This document shows, in pieces, positions 9,662 to 18,147 of a stretch of DNA of 64,000 nt. Location of the stretch: positions 168,707-232,706 of the forward strand of contig CAYMPV010000006.1 of the NCBI GenBank assembly GCA_964392305.1. The letters run 5' to 3'. Positions within the stretch are counted from its first letter, which is position 1. Each line of letters begins with the position of its first letter. This DNA comes from JACKIC01 sp964392305. GTDB taxonomy: Bacteria > Planctomycetota > UBA1135 > UBA2386. The notes beneath the pieces are model-generated. The model searched no databases. It saw nothing but the letters and a program-made list of their open reading frames with translations, and was not told the DNA's origin. Position numbers and translations under genes: made by a program.

Positions 9662-10597
9662 TCACCGCCCGCGAAAGCGGCTCTGCGGCGCCGGCCCCGC
9701 CCCGCGCAGGATCGCGACGACGTTGGTCGCGGTGTCGACACACATCGCCCGGTAGGTGAGCGCCGTCAGTGACGCGGTGTGAGGCGTCAGCAGCGCGCGC
9801 GGGGACGACAGCAGCGGATCGTCGGCCGCGGGCGGTTCGACCTCGAGCACGTCTGCGGCGAAGCCGCCGAGGTGGCCGCTGGCGAGCGCGACGCGCAGCG
9901 CCTGCCCGTCGATCAGCGCACCGCGCGCGGTGTTGACCAGGAACGCGCCGGGCTTCATCGACGCGAGCTGTTCAGCGCCGAGCAGGTTGCGGGTCTCGTT
10001 CGAGAGCGGCAGGTGCAGCGTGATCACGTCGGCGGTGCGCAGCACGTCGGCGAGCGGCGCAGCTCGGTACGGCGCGGGCACGCTGCGGCCGGCGTGCGTG
10101 GCGACGAGCACGTTCATGCCGAACACCTCGGCGAGCTGCGCGACGCGCTTGCCGACGTTGCCGAACCCCAAGATGCCCAGGCACAGGCCGCGGATCTCGT
10201 TGCCCTGGTAGCGTGCGCGCTCCTCCCAGCGGCCTTGCGCGACCGCGTTCGCCTGTCGAGTGATGCCGCGCACGAGGTCCAAGATCAGCGCCAAGGTGTG
10301 TTCGGCGACGGTCAGCGTATTGCCGCCCGGGGCGAACACGACCGGCACGCCGCGCTGCGCGGCGGCTGCGGTGTCGAGGTTGTCGAGGCCGACGCCGGCG
10401 CGCGCGATCACCTGCAGGTTCGGGCAGCGTTGCAGCAGCTCGGCGGTGATGCGGCCGCGGCCGCGGGTGAGGATCGCGCGCACGGCGGCGAAGTCGCACT
10501 GCGGCGCGTTCGGGTCGGCGGCGCGCACGACTTCGTCGACGTCGGCGAGCAGCGCCTCGGCGTCGGGATGCAGCGACTCGAGCAGCAGGATGCTCAT
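9662..10597 (-). CDS. D-isomer-specific 2-hydroxyacid dehydrogenase (phosphoglycerate-dehydrogenase-like)
   Basis: The protein has 311 aa and starts MSILLLESLH at an ATG sharing an ATGA overlap with the upstream VOC gene. It contains the family's NAD-binding fingerprint GILGFGNVGKRVA, the substrate-binding Arg in LVNTARGALID, the Glu in DVLEVEPP and the catalytic His in LLTPHTAS. The length matches the catalytic plus nucleotide-binding core without an ACT or regulatory domain, so a SerA role is possible but not favoured. As last gene of a four-gene operon with an isomerase and an enolase-superfamily enzyme, it more likely oxidises or reduces a 2-keto or 2-hydroxy acid from sugar-acid breakdown (inference). 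Confidence 0.85.
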   Translation of the reverse strand: MSILLLESLHPDAEALLADVDEVVRAADPNAPQCDFAAVRAILTRGRGRITAELLQRCPNLQVIARAGVGLDNLDTAAAAQRGVPVVFAPGGNTLTVAEHTLALILDLVRGITRQANAVAQGRWEERARYQGNEIRGLCLGILGFGNVGKRVAQLAEVFGMNVLVATHAGRSVPAPYRAAPLADVLRTADVITLHLPLSNETRNLLGAEQLASMKPGAFLVNTARGALIDGQALRVALASGHLGGFAADVLEVEPPAADDPLLSSPRALLTPHTASLTALTYRAMCVDTATNVVAILRGAGPAPQSRFRGR

Positions 10598-11064
10598 GGG
10601 CTCTCGTGCGCGCCGACGTCGGCGCCGGGCGCCATGCGGTACATGCCGGGCTTGGGCTCGACGAGTTCGTCCGCGAACAGCGCCGGGTCGATCACCGCGT
10701 CCTTGCTGCTGCCGATCTCGACGAGGTTGCCGGCCGGATCGCGCAAGAACATCTGCATCGCGCCGCTGGGCAGGCGCCGCACGCGGCCCCACGGCCGCAG
10801 GTCGATCGCACCTGCCGCCTTGGCGCGCGCGAACACGGCCGGGAAGTCGGGCGCGATCAGGCAGAAGTGACCGCGAAACTGGTGCACGTCGGCGATCTCG
10901 TTCATGTGGATCTGCGCGTTCGGCCCCAGCTTGAAGAACTGCGAACGGAAGCCCTGGTCGGGCGTGTGGTCGAGCGGCAGGCCGATGACGTCGCGGTAGA
11001 ACGCGACCGCGGCGTCGAGGTCGTCGACGTTGACGTTGACGTGGTGCAGGTGGAAGTCGTTCAC
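10594..11064 (-). CDS. VOC (glyoxalase/dioxygenase-fold) family protein
   Basis: The protein has 156 aa. It starts at a GTG (VNDFHLHHVN) preceded by GAGGAGACC, in reach of ribosomes finishing the enolase-superfamily gene 7 bp upstream. The VOC fold is shown by LHHVNVNVDDLDAAVAFYRD, FFKLGPNAQIHMNE, GHFCLIAPDFPAVFARAK and FLRDPAGNLVEI; the conserved His, His and Glu would form the metal site. VOC members act as isomerases, lyases or dioxygenases, and the sequence alone does not decide which. Its place in the operon suggests it acts on, or detoxifies, an intermediate of the same pathway. The stop overlaps the next start (ATGA). The last 25 residues extend past the usual VOC core. Confidence 0.8.
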   Translation of the reverse strand: MNDFHLHHVNVNVDDLDAAVAFYRDVIGLPLDHTPDQGFRSQFFKLGPNAQIHMNEIADVHQFRGHFCLIAPDFPAVFARAKAAGAIDLRPWGRVRRLPSGAMQMFLRDPAGNLVEIGSSKDAVIDPALFADELVEPKPGMYRMAPGADVGAHESP

Positions 11065-11071
11065 GGTCTCC

Positions 11072-12238
11072 TCAGCAAGCTCGAGTGTGGCGACGCACGA
11101 AGTCGGGGTCGGGCTCGACGCCGAAGCCCAGGCCTTGCGGCGGCAGCAGGTGCCCGTCGTGCAGCTGCATGTCGATCTGTGCCATCTCGCGCAGCAGCGG
11201 CGCGCCGCCCATCGGCACCTCGACGAACGTGCCGGCTGGACTGGCGAACGCCAATGTGCGTCCGGCCTGGAACGTGATCGCCGAACCCCAGCAGTGCGGC
11301 GCGAGTTCGAGGCGGTGGGCGTAGGCGAGCGCGGCGATGCGTTGACCTTCGCTGAGGCCGCCCGCGATCGCCAGGTCGGGCTGCAGCACGTCGATGGCGC
11401 GGCGGTCGAGCAGTTCGGCGAAGTCGAACGCGGTGAACTCACTCTCTCCCGCGGCGATCGGCAACGGGCTCGCGGCGCGCACTTCGGCGAGACCGGCGCG
11501 GTCGTCGCTGGCGACGGGTTCTTCGACGAAACGCAGCGCCAGTTCGGCGGCACCCGTGCAGAAGCGTTTGCCCTCGGCGACGTTCATCGTGCCGTGCGCG
11601 TCGCACATCAGGTCGACGGCCGGGCCCAGCGCGGCGCGCGCGGTGCGCACGCGGTGCAGACTTGCGGCGACGCTGCCGTCCATCGCGCCGATGCGCATCT
11701 TCACGGCGGCAAAACCCTGCTCGGTGTAGCGGCCGAGTTCCTCGGCGAGCTTCTCGGCGGGCGCCCAGCCGCCGCTCGCGTAGGCCTTGACGCGGTCGCG
11801 GCACGGGCCGCCGAGCAGCTCGAGCACCGAACAGTTCTTCGCCTTGGCCGCGAGGTCCCACAGCGCCAGATCGACGCCGCTCATCGCCGCGACGTGCACG
11901 CCGCGGCGGCCGAGCACCGGCATCGCGCGGCCGAAACGTTCGGCGTGGCCCGCGCGCGAGCCGTTGTACATGCGGCCCCACAGCCGGCCGATGTCGCGCG
12001 GATCGGCGCCGAGCAGCAGTGGCGCGAGCTCGTGCTCGACGATCGCGACCAGCGCCGCGCCGTTGCCGGCGCTGCCGACCGCGGGTTTGGCTTCGCCGTA
12101 GCCGACGAGGCCGTCCTCGGTGGTGATCGTCACCAGCACCGCGTCGAACGCGGCGATGCGGCCGAAGTCGGAGACGTGCTGCCGCGCGGCCTCGAGCGGC
12201 ACGTGCAGCCAGACGGCGTCGACGGAGCGGATCTTCAC
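11072..12238 (-). CDS. Mandelate racemase/muconate lactonizing enzyme family protein (enolase superfamily)
   Basis: The protein has 388 aa. The N-terminal capping domain is followed by the (beta/alpha)7beta barrel with GFAAVKMRIG (catalytic Lys on strand 2), LMCDAHGTM (Asp), RFVEEPV (Glu), IAAGESEFT (Glu) and LAPHCWGS (His). That set fits the mandelate-racemase-like subgroup, which contains acid-sugar dehydratases and racemases that abstract a proton alpha to a carboxylate with Mg2+. The exact substrate is undetermined. It is second in a tight minus-strand operon, 22 bp after the TIM-barrel epimerase and 7 bp before the VOC gene, which supports a role in sugar-acid catabolism. Confidence 0.85.
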   Translation of the reverse strand: MKIRSVDAVWLHVPLEAARQHVSDFGRIAAFDAVLVTITTEDGLVGYGEAKPAVGSAGNGAALVAIVEHELAPLLLGADPRDIGRLWGRMYNGSRAGHAERFGRAMPVLGRRGVHVAAMSGVDLALWDLAAKAKNCSVLELLGGPCRDRVKAYASGGWAPAEKLAEELGRYTEQGFAAVKMRIGAMDGSVAASLHRVRTARAALGPAVDLMCDAHGTMNVAEGKRFCTGAAELALRFVEEPVASDDRAGLAEVRAASPLPIAAGESEFTAFDFAELLDRRAIDVLQPDLAIAGGLSEGQRIAALAYAHRLELAPHCWGSAITFQAGRTLAFASPAGTFVEVPMGGAPLLREMAQIDMQLHDGHLLPPQGLGFGVEPDPDFVRRHTRAC

Positions 12239-12260
12239 GCGGGTTCCTGTTGGCGCCGCA

Positions 12261-13148
12261 TCAGCGGATCAGCGGCAGCAGGGTCTTCGACGCCGTCTCG
12301 TACAGCATCGTGTAGTACTCCTCGCTGAGCAGGCTGCTGCCGTGGTCCTGGATGAACTTGAGCTGCTCGGCCGAGATGTCGACGGGGTTCTTCTCGACCT
12401 GGTTGGGCCACGGGCAGACCGGCGTGCGGTCGATCGGCGCCACTGCCTCCATGGTCAGCGCGCCGTCGTAGCCGACCTCACGCAGCGTCGCGACGAGCTT
12501 GCTCCAGTCGACCTTGCCCATGCCGGGCGCGAGGCGGTTGTTCTCGGCGACGTGCACGTCGGTGAGGCGCTTGCCGACCTTCCTGATCGCGTCGTGCATG
12601 TTGACCTCCTCGATGTTCATGTGGAACACGTCGAGGCAGACGCCGCACTCGGGGCCGACTTCCTCGGCGAGGCGCAGCGCCTGGTCGGCGCGGTTCAGGA
12701 AATACGTCTCGAAGCGGTTGAGCGGCTCGAGCGCCATCTTCACGCCGGCCTTCTGCGCGTGCGTGTAGACCTCCTTGAGACCTTCGACGACCCACTGCCA
12801 CTCCTGCTCGGGGGTGCCGTCGGGCACGACCTTGCCGACCGTCGCGGGCACGATCGTGCATTCGTGGCCGTCGAGTTCCTGGACCATCGTGATCACCGAC
12901 TTCACGTAGTCGACCGATTTGGCGCGCTGCGCCTCGTTGCTGGCGGCGAGGTTGCGTTCGCCGAGCGTGAGCGTCACCGCGCCCCAGCAGCGGATGCCGA
13001 ACTGCTTGAGCAGCGGCCGCGACGCCTTGGTCTCGTACTGGCGGGGTTCGCCGCTGATCTCGATGCTCTCGAAACCGAGGCGCTTGATGCGATGCAGCGT
13101 CACCTCGAGAGGTTCGGCGCGCATCCAGTTGTGGGTCGACAGATGCAT
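12261..13148 (-). CDS. Sugar phosphate isomerase/epimerase family protein (AP endonuclease 2-like TIM barrel)
   Basis: The protein has 295 aa and starts MHLSTHNWMRAEP, with GGAG five bases before the ATG. The Xylose isomerase-like TIM barrel shows MALEPLNRFETYFLN, CGVCLDVFHMNIEE, LTDVHVAENNR and GALTMEAVAP. These place the four metal ligands (Glu, Asp, His, Glu) as in D-tagatose/D-psicose 3-epimerases, so a ketose or keto-acid epimerase is the best guess. It is the first gene of the operon running down to 9662. A TAGCGT box on the minus strand at 13198-13193 may be its promoter. An upstream in-frame ATG at 13187 was rejected because homology and the Shine-Dalgarno favour 13148. Confidence 0.85.
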   Translation of the reverse strand: MHLSTHNWMRAEPLEVTLHRIKRLGFESIEISGEPRQYETKASRPLLKQFGIRCWGAVTLTLGERNLAASNEAQRAKSVDYVKSVITMVQELDGHECTIVPATVGKVVPDGTPEQEWQWVVEGLKEVYTHAQKAGVKMALEPLNRFETYFLNRADQALRLAEEVGPECGVCLDVFHMNIEEVNMHDAIRKVGKRLTDVHVAENNRLAPGMGKVDWSKLVATLREVGYDGALTMEAVAPIDRTPVCPWPNQVEKNPVDISAEQLKFIQDHGSSLLSEEYYTMLYETASKTLLPLIR

Positions 13149-13192
13149 GGGGGCTCCTGATGGCGGGACGCGCGGAGGAATGCGCACGCAGA

Positions 13193-13198
13193 ACGCTA
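13193..13198 (-). promoter_or_regulatory. Putative -10 box (TAGCGT) for the sugar operon
   Basis: The minus strand reads GGCTAGCGT 44 bases before the ATG at 13148. This leader is long enough to contain the GGAG Shine-Dalgarno of the TIM-barrel gene. It faces a similar box for the divergent fusion gene. Assigned by motif only. Confidence 0.35.
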
Positions 13199-13266
13199 GC
13201 CGCCCGGGCCGTCGACCGCACCCGGCAAGGCCACTGGTTCGTGCGATCGCCGGCGTTCGGGCCGGC

Positions 13267-13272
13267 TATCGT
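13267..13272 (+). promoter_or_regulatory. Putative -10 box (TATCGT) for the methyltransferase fusion
   Basis: GGCTATCGT ends 10 bases before the ATG at 13283. A transcript starting the usual six to eight bases downstream would have almost no leader, and no Shine-Dalgarno is present. This supports the ATG at 13283 as a near-leaderless start. Confidence 0.4.
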
Positions 13273-13282
13273 GCGGCGCGCC

Positions 13283-15037
13283 ATGGTGCCCTTGTCCACC
13301 GTCTTGTTCGCCGCGCTGCTCACCTGTCCGCAGGTGGCACAGGATCCCGAGGCGGGCGCGGCCGGTCGAGCGCACTTCTTCGGTCGCGAGATCGCGCAGA
13401 CGATGCACTGGTCGGGCGCGCCGTGGCTGTTGCGGCAGACCCGCGAACAGGAAGAGAACGGCCAGCTGCTGCGCCGGTGGCTCGACGTGCAACCGGGGCA
13501 GGCGGTGTGTGATCTGGGCTGCGGCAACGGCTACCACACGATGCCGCTCGCCGCTGCGGTCGGCCCGACCGGCGTGGTCTACGCGGTCGATGTGCAGCCA
13601 CAGATGCTGGCGCTGCTGCGGCGGCGCAGCGCCGACCGCGAACTCACCAACCTGCGGTTCGTCGAGGCGGCCATCGACGACCCCAAGCTGCCGCCGGCGT
13701 CGTGCGATCTGGTGTTGCTCGTCGACGTCTACCACGAGCTGTCGCACCCGGTGCGCGTGATGGCGGCGGTGCGGCGCGCGCTGCGGCCGGGCGGGCGCGT
13801 GGTGCTGGTCGAGTTTCGCGCCGAGGACGAGGATGTGCCGATCAAACCCGAGCACAAGATGACCAAGGCGCAGGTCGTGCTCGAGATGGCGGCGCACGGG
13901 TTCGGTTTCGCCGACGAGTTCGACGGGTTGCCGTGGCAACACGCGATGGCGTTCACGGCGGCGGAACCGGTCGAAGCGGCGGGCGCACGCTGGTTGCCGC
14001 GGCAGGTGCTGCGCGGGTTCTTGCGCGCGGCGAGCGGTGCGGACACGCGCGTCTTGGCGCCGTTCCTGGCCGGCGGGAACGCCGGAGAACTGCCGCCGCT
14101 GGCGCCGGAGCTGCGCGCCGAGCTGCGCGCCGGACCGGACGGCGGTCTGTTGGCGGCGCTGCGCGGCGTCGACGGTCGGCGCCTGCCGGACGGTCGCGAC
14201 GAGGTGGTGCTGAGCGCGGACCGCGAGGGTCGTTGGCGAGTCGCCGCGGTGCGTGCGGCCAGCGCCTGGCGGCCGTTCGTGGTGATGCAGACGGCGCTCG
14301 GCGGTGGTGCGGTGTCGGCGCGGGTGACGCTCGCGCAGGAGATCGGCTTTGCGGGCGTCGCCTGGCACCTCGAAGGTCTGGCCGAGGCGCGCCGCATCTG
14401 CGAAGACCTCGGCGGCGATGTCGCTTCGGCCTACGTCGTGCTCGACGTCGCCGGCGCCGACGCGGCGCGATTGCAGCCGGCGCGCGACGCGATCCGCGGC
14501 CTGGCGGGTGGGCCCGGCATGATCTGGCTGGCGCTGCAGAACGGCCGCACTGCGCCGCGTGCCGAGGCCGGCGACGACATCGCGGTGGCCGCGTTGCGTG
14601 CGTTGCTGGTCGAAGCCGATGCCGCCGGGGTCGAGATCGCGCTGTATCCGCATCACGGCTTCTGGCTCGAGACGACCGAAGATGCGCTGCGCCTTGCCGA
14701 ACGTCTCGACCACGCACGCCTGGGTGTGTGCTTCAACCTGTGCCACTTCCTGCGTGCCGGTGACGCCACCGATCCTGCGCCGCTGCTCGGCCGTTGTGGC
14801 CGACGACTCTTCGCCGTGACCGTCAACGGCGCCGACCTCGCCGGCGACGACTGGCCGACGCTGATCCGGCCGCTCGGCGAAGGCGATTTCGACCTGCGCG
14901 GTTTCCTCGAGACGCTCGACGAACTGGGGTTCGCCGGCCCGATCGGTCTGCAGGGCTACGGCATCACCCGGCCGGCGCAAGAACACCTGGCGGCGTCGAT
15001 GCTCGCCTGGCGCGCGGCGTCGGCGACGGTCCGCTGA
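13283..15037 (+). CDS. Exported class I methyltransferase fused to a TIM-barrel epimerase-like domain
   Basis: The protein has 584 aa. It starts MVPLSTVLFAALLTCPQVAQ, a signal peptide ending in AQ. Residues 60-215 form a Rossmann methyltransferase: VCDLGCGNGYHT is the SAM-binding loop, VYAVDVQPQM motif II, and LVLLVDVYHELS post-I. About 100 residues of linker follow. The C-terminal 250 residues look like a degenerate AP-endonuclease-2/xylose-isomerase TIM barrel (QEIGFAGVAWHLEG, GVEIALYPHHGFW, LGVCFNLCHFLRAGD, GFAGPIGLQGYG). The protein is therefore predicted to be exported, where SAM is normally absent, which makes real methyl transfer questionable. It lies divergent from the TIM-barrel operon. 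Family membership of each half is clear; the combined role is unknown. Confidence 0.78.
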   Translation: MVPLSTVLFAALLTCPQVAQDPEAGAAGRAHFFGREIAQTMHWSGAPWLLRQTREQEENGQLLRRWLDVQPGQAVCDLGCGNGYHTMPLAAAVGPTGVVYAVDVQPQMLALLRRRSADRELTNLRFVEAAIDDPKLPPASCDLVLLVDVYHELSHPVRVMAAVRRALRPGGRVVLVEFRAEDEDVPIKPEHKMTKAQVVLEMAAHGFGFADEFDGLPWQHAMAFTAAEPVEAAGARWLPRQVLRGFLRAASGADTRVLAPFLAGGNAGELPPLAPELRAELRAGPDGGLLAALRGVDGRRLPDGRDEVVLSADREGRWRVAAVRAASAWRPFVVMQTALGGGAVSARVTLAQEIGFAGVAWHLEGLAEARRICEDLGGDVASAYVVLDVAGADAARLQPARDAIRGLAGGPGMIWLALQNGRTAPRAEAGDDIAVAALRALLVEADAAGVEIALYPHHGFWLETTEDALRLAERLDHARLGVCFNLCHFLRAGDATDPAPLLGRCGRRLFAVTVNGADLAGDDWPTLIRPLGEGDFDLRGFLETLDELGFAGPIGLQGYGITRPAQEHLAASMLAWRAASATVR

Positions 15038-15052
15038 TCGCGTTCACGGCAT

Positions 15053-16684
15053 TCACTTCGGCGTGGGCTGGGCCAGCGCGATGCAGGCGTCGGTCTGCGC
15101 CTGCCACGCCGCCGCCAACTCCGCGAGCTCGTCCGGCATCGTGGCGGCGAGGTCCTTGGTCTCCGAACGGTCCACGCTGAGGTCGTAGAGTTCCCAGGGT
15201 TTGCCTTCGCCGGCGGCGACGATCTTCCAATCGCCGCGGCGCAAGGCGCGGTTGCCTTCGTGTTGCCACCACAGATCGCGGCGCGGCAGTGGCGCATCGG
15301 TCACGAACGTCGGCACCAGGCTGATGCCGTGACCGGGCGGCGAATCCGCTGGGCGGGGCACGCCGGCGACTTCGAGGATCGTCGGCAACAGGTCGACGAC
15401 GTGGGCCGGCGCGTGGCGCAGTCCGCCGCGCGCGGTGATGCCCCGCGGCCAGCGCAGCAGGAACGGCGTCGCGATGCCGCCTTCGTGGGTCCAGGTCTTG
15501 TGGCGCCGGAACGGCGTGTTGGCGAGGCTCGACCAGCCGGGGCCCAGGCTCAGGAACGTCTTGCCGCTGCCGGCCGGCGCGGTCGGATCGTGGCCGTCGC
15601 CGCGCACCATCATCTCGGCGCTGGCGCCGTTGTCGGACAAGAACATCACGACGGTGTTCGCCGTGGCCTGCATCGTGTCGAGCTGGCGCAGCAACCGGCC
15701 GACTTCCTGGTCGAGGCGATCGACCATCGCCGCGTGCACGGCCATCTTCGCGGCCTGGAATTCCCGCCGCTGGGCGCCGAGGTCGCGCCACGGCAACGCG
15801 CGGTCGACCTCGAGCGCACCGAGCGACAGCAGCGCCGACGGAAAGTCGTAGGGCGGCCCGACGTCGCGTTCGATCGGCGCCAGCGTGCTGCCGCCGAGGC
15901 CGAGCGCCTGCATGCGCGACCAGCGCTGTTCGCGCAGCGCATCCCAGCCGCGGCGGTAGACGTCGGTGTAGCGCGCGATGTCCGAGGCCGGCGCCTGCAG
16001 CGGGAAGTGCGGTGCGGTGAACGCCACGAACGCGAAGAACGGCTGGTTCGCGCGCACCGCGGCGTGTTCACGCAGTTGGGCGATGGTGTGGTCGACGATC
16101 GCCGTGCTCGAGTAGTAGCCGCTGCCCTCGGTCACTGCCGGCAGGCGCTCACCGTCCTGGCGATGCTGTCGCGGCGCGAAGTGGCGGTCGTGGTCGTCGA
16201 GGCTGTAGGAGTGATCGAAACCGTTCGCGAGCGGTTGCCCGTCGACGTGCCACTTGCCCGAGTGGTAGCTGCGGTAGCCGCGCGCCCGCAGCAGTTCGGG
16301 CAGCAGTTTCGCCCAAGCCGGTCGCGTGCCGGAGGTGCCGCTGGCGACGCCGGGCACCCGGTCGCGGCGCACGGCCTGCGCGTAGTAACCCGTCAGCAGT
16401 GAGGCGCGCGACGGCCAGCAGCGCCCCGAATCGTAGAACTGCGTGAACTGCAGGCCTGCTTTGGCGAGTGCATCGAGATTGGGCGTGTGGATCTCGCCGC
16501 CCTGGCAACCGAGGTCGGAGTAACCGAGGTCGTCGGCGAGGATCAGCACGAAGTTGGGAGGTGCTGCCCGCGCGGCGCCTTCCTGCACAGTGTTCTCTTG
16601 CGCGACAGCGTTCTCCTGCGCGACGCCGCGCGCGACTGCGCCGAGCAGGAGCAGCGACAGCAGCAGGGCGCGGGGCGTGGTCAT
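15053..16684 (-). CDS. Type I sulfatase (formylglycine-dependent)
   Basis: The protein has 543 aa with a signal peptide (LLLSLLLLGAVARGVAQ). Sulfatase hallmarks are NFVLILADDLGYSDLG (metal-binding Asp pair at 51-52), GRCWPSRASLLTG with Cys89 in CxPSR for conversion to formylglycine, GKWHVDG, FAFVAFTAPHFPLQ and FLSDNGA. The enzyme would hydrolyse sulfate esters, probably of polysaccharides, outside the cytoplasm. Maturation needs a formylglycine-generating enzyme elsewhere, because the FGE-like domains in this window belong to kinases and look non-catalytic. It is 20 bp downstream of a lipoprotein gene on the same strand, whose stop codon lies within a possible -10 box for this gene. Convergent with the fusion gene. 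Confidence 0.92.
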   Translation of the reverse strand: MTTPRALLLSLLLLGAVARGVAQENAVAQENTVQEGAARAAPPNFVLILADDLGYSDLGCQGGEIHTPNLDALAKAGLQFTQFYDSGRCWPSRASLLTGYYAQAVRRDRVPGVASGTSGTRPAWAKLLPELLRARGYRSYHSGKWHVDGQPLANGFDHSYSLDDHDRHFAPRQHRQDGERLPAVTEGSGYYSSTAIVDHTIAQLREHAAVRANQPFFAFVAFTAPHFPLQAPASDIARYTDVYRRGWDALREQRWSRMQALGLGGSTLAPIERDVGPPYDFPSALLSLGALEVDRALPWRDLGAQRREFQAAKMAVHAAMVDRLDQEVGRLLRQLDTMQATANTVVMFLSDNGASAEMMVRGDGHDPTAPAGSGKTFLSLGPGWSSLANTPFRRHKTWTHEGGIATPFLLRWPRGITARGGLRHAPAHVVDLLPTILEVAGVPRPADSPPGHGISLVPTFVTDAPLPRRDLWWQHEGNRALRRGDWKIVAAGEGKPWELYDLSVDRSETKDLAATMPDELAELAAAWQAQTDACIALAQPTPK

Positions 16685-16701
16685 GGTTCGTTCCTGGCCG
16701 G

Positions 16702-16707
16702 ACGCTA
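16702..16707 (-). promoter_or_regulatory. Putative -10 box (TAGCGT) for the sulfatase
   Basis: The minus strand has GGTAGCGT 17 bases before the sulfatase ATG, overlapping the stop codon of the upstream lipoprotein gene. It may give the sulfatase its own promoter. Motif evidence only. Confidence 0.3.
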
Positions 16708-18090
16708 CCGGAGTGACAGCACGCGCCGATGGGCCTGCTGGCCGCGGCGCGTCAGCGCGAGCACGTGCTCACCGCCGACGTCGAGCCAGCAGCGGCCGAC
16801 CTCGTCCCACGGGCCGTCCTTGCCGCCGGCGTCTCCGCGCCCGAGGGCCACGACCCACCAGCCCTGCGCGTCGCGGCCCACGAAGACCGGGCCGCCACCG
16901 TTCGGCAGCATGCGCAGGTCGCGCACTGCTTCGTAGCCTGACAGCGGCGCGCCGTCGATGAGCCATTGCCCCGTTCCTGCGGTCGTCGCGCGGATCGCCA
17001 GGCTGCCGCCGTCGGGGGCGAGCACCAGCTGTGAGATGGCCCCGAACGGACCCGTGCGGCCGTCGGGGCGGACCACGAAGCACTGCTCGCCTTCCTGGAC
17101 CGCGCACGCCCAGGTGCTGCCGTCCGAGGCCAGCGCGAGGGCGACGATGCGCGCGTGCTGCAGCACGCTGTTGCCGTCGACCACGAGGTGGTCGACATCC
17201 CCGTCGCGGCCGACCGCGGCGTAACGCTTGCCGTCCGTGGACTGCTCGAGCCAGCGGTAGCTGTCGAGCGGCGGCGTCAGGCGGTCGTCGATCAGCATGC
17301 GCGTCTTGCCGCCGGAGATCAGGTGCAGGCGCAGCTGGTCGCGTTCGGCGTCGAAGAACGGGTGCGCGTAGTCCTCGGCGATCGCGATCACGTTCGGCCC
17401 GTCGTGGATCTCGATGCGGCCCTCGTTCTCGACGATCGCGCGCACCCGCTTGCCGTCGCGTCCCGGCCAGACCGGCCAGTGGATGCGGCCGCCGAGCAGC
17501 AACGGCCGGCCGTGCATCGGGTCGGACGTCGCCGCGATCATCGACCGGCTCGCCCAGAAGCCGGGCTCGACGTAGACGAAGCAGCTGCCGTCCGTCGACA
17601 GGCTGGGGGCGAGGTCCTCGCGCCACAGTTCTCCCGACCAGACCGTGCTCGCCGTCGTGATCGTCTGCACCCCGTGCCGTTTGCCCAGCAGCACGATGCC
17701 GCGTTCGGGCTGCAGGGCGACGTCGTCGAGCCGGTCGAACGGCGCCAGCGTGTGGCCAGCGAAGCTGACCGTGGTGCCGCTCTCCGTGTAGATCACGCGG
17801 CCCGGCAGCCGGCACTTGCTGGTCGGGCCCGCGCCCGTCGCCAGCGCCCCGGGTGTCGACGGCAGCGGCGGCAGCACGTTCAAGAACTCGTCGACGTCGT
17901 CGAGGTCGTGACCTGCGGGCAGTTCGATCGCCGCTTCCTGCAACAGCGCCGCGTCGCCGGCCGCCAGCTGCGCGTTGACCGCCAGTTGCATGGCGACGAA
18001 CTGCTGCTGTTCGACATCGTTCCAGGCGGTGCTCGTCACACAGGCGGTCGCGGCGAGCAGGGGCAGGAGCATCAGTGGGGACGTGCGCAT
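16705..18090 (-). CDS. Predicted lipoprotein, beta-propeller-like, unknown function
   Basis: The protein has 461 aa. The N-terminus MRTSPLMLLPLLAATAC ends in a lipobox (AATAC), so Cys17 should be lipidated and the protein anchored to a membrane. The body has short repeats such as SVLQHARIVALALASDGSTWACAV and LVLAPDGGSLAIRATTAGTG, reminiscent of WD40/TolB-type blades, but no family could be named. The ATG at 18090 was chosen because it begins the signal peptide. An open extension to 18237 reads through the palindrome and is not convincing. It is followed by the sulfatase 20 bp downstream, so the pair may be co-expressed. No enzymatic motif was seen. Confidence 0.65.
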   Translation of the reverse strand: MRTSPLMLLPLLAATACVTSTAWNDVEQQQFVAMQLAVNAQLAAGDAALLQEAAIELPAGHDLDDVDEFLNVLPPLPSTPGALATGAGPTSKCRLPGRVIYTESGTTVSFAGHTLAPFDRLDDVALQPERGIVLLGKRHGVQTITTASTVWSGELWREDLAPSLSTDGSCFVYVEPGFWASRSMIAATSDPMHGRPLLLGGRIHWPVWPGRDGKRVRAIVENEGRIEIHDGPNVIAIAEDYAHPFFDAERDQLRLHLISGGKTRMLIDDRLTPPLDSYRWLEQSTDGKRYAAVGRDGDVDHLVVDGNSVLQHARIVALALASDGSTWACAVQEGEQCFVVRPDGRTGPFGAISQLVLAPDGGSLAIRATTAGTGQWLIDGAPLSGYEAVRDLRMLPNGGGPVFVGRDAQGWWVVALGRGDAGGKDGPWDEVGRCWLDVGGEHVLALTRRGQQAHRRVLSLR

Positions 18091-18106
18091 GGGATCTGGG
18101 CTCGGC

Positions 18107-18112
18107 AAGGTA
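18107..18112 (-). promoter_or_regulatory. Putative -10 box (TACCTT) for the lipoprotein gene
   Basis: The minus strand reads GGCTACCTT 16 bases before the ATG at 18090. It lies 35 bp from the edge of the large palindrome, which therefore sits just upstream of this promoter. Confidence 0.35.
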
Positions 18113-18147
18113 GCCATGCGTCCGCCTCGTTCCAGCGCGGCAGTTGC

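Noticed and set aside
13196..14986. Long minus-strand frame opposite the methyltransferase fusion
   Set aside because: Composition is shadow-like (Arg/His/Gln rich), there is no domain, and the plus-strand gene has clear motifs.
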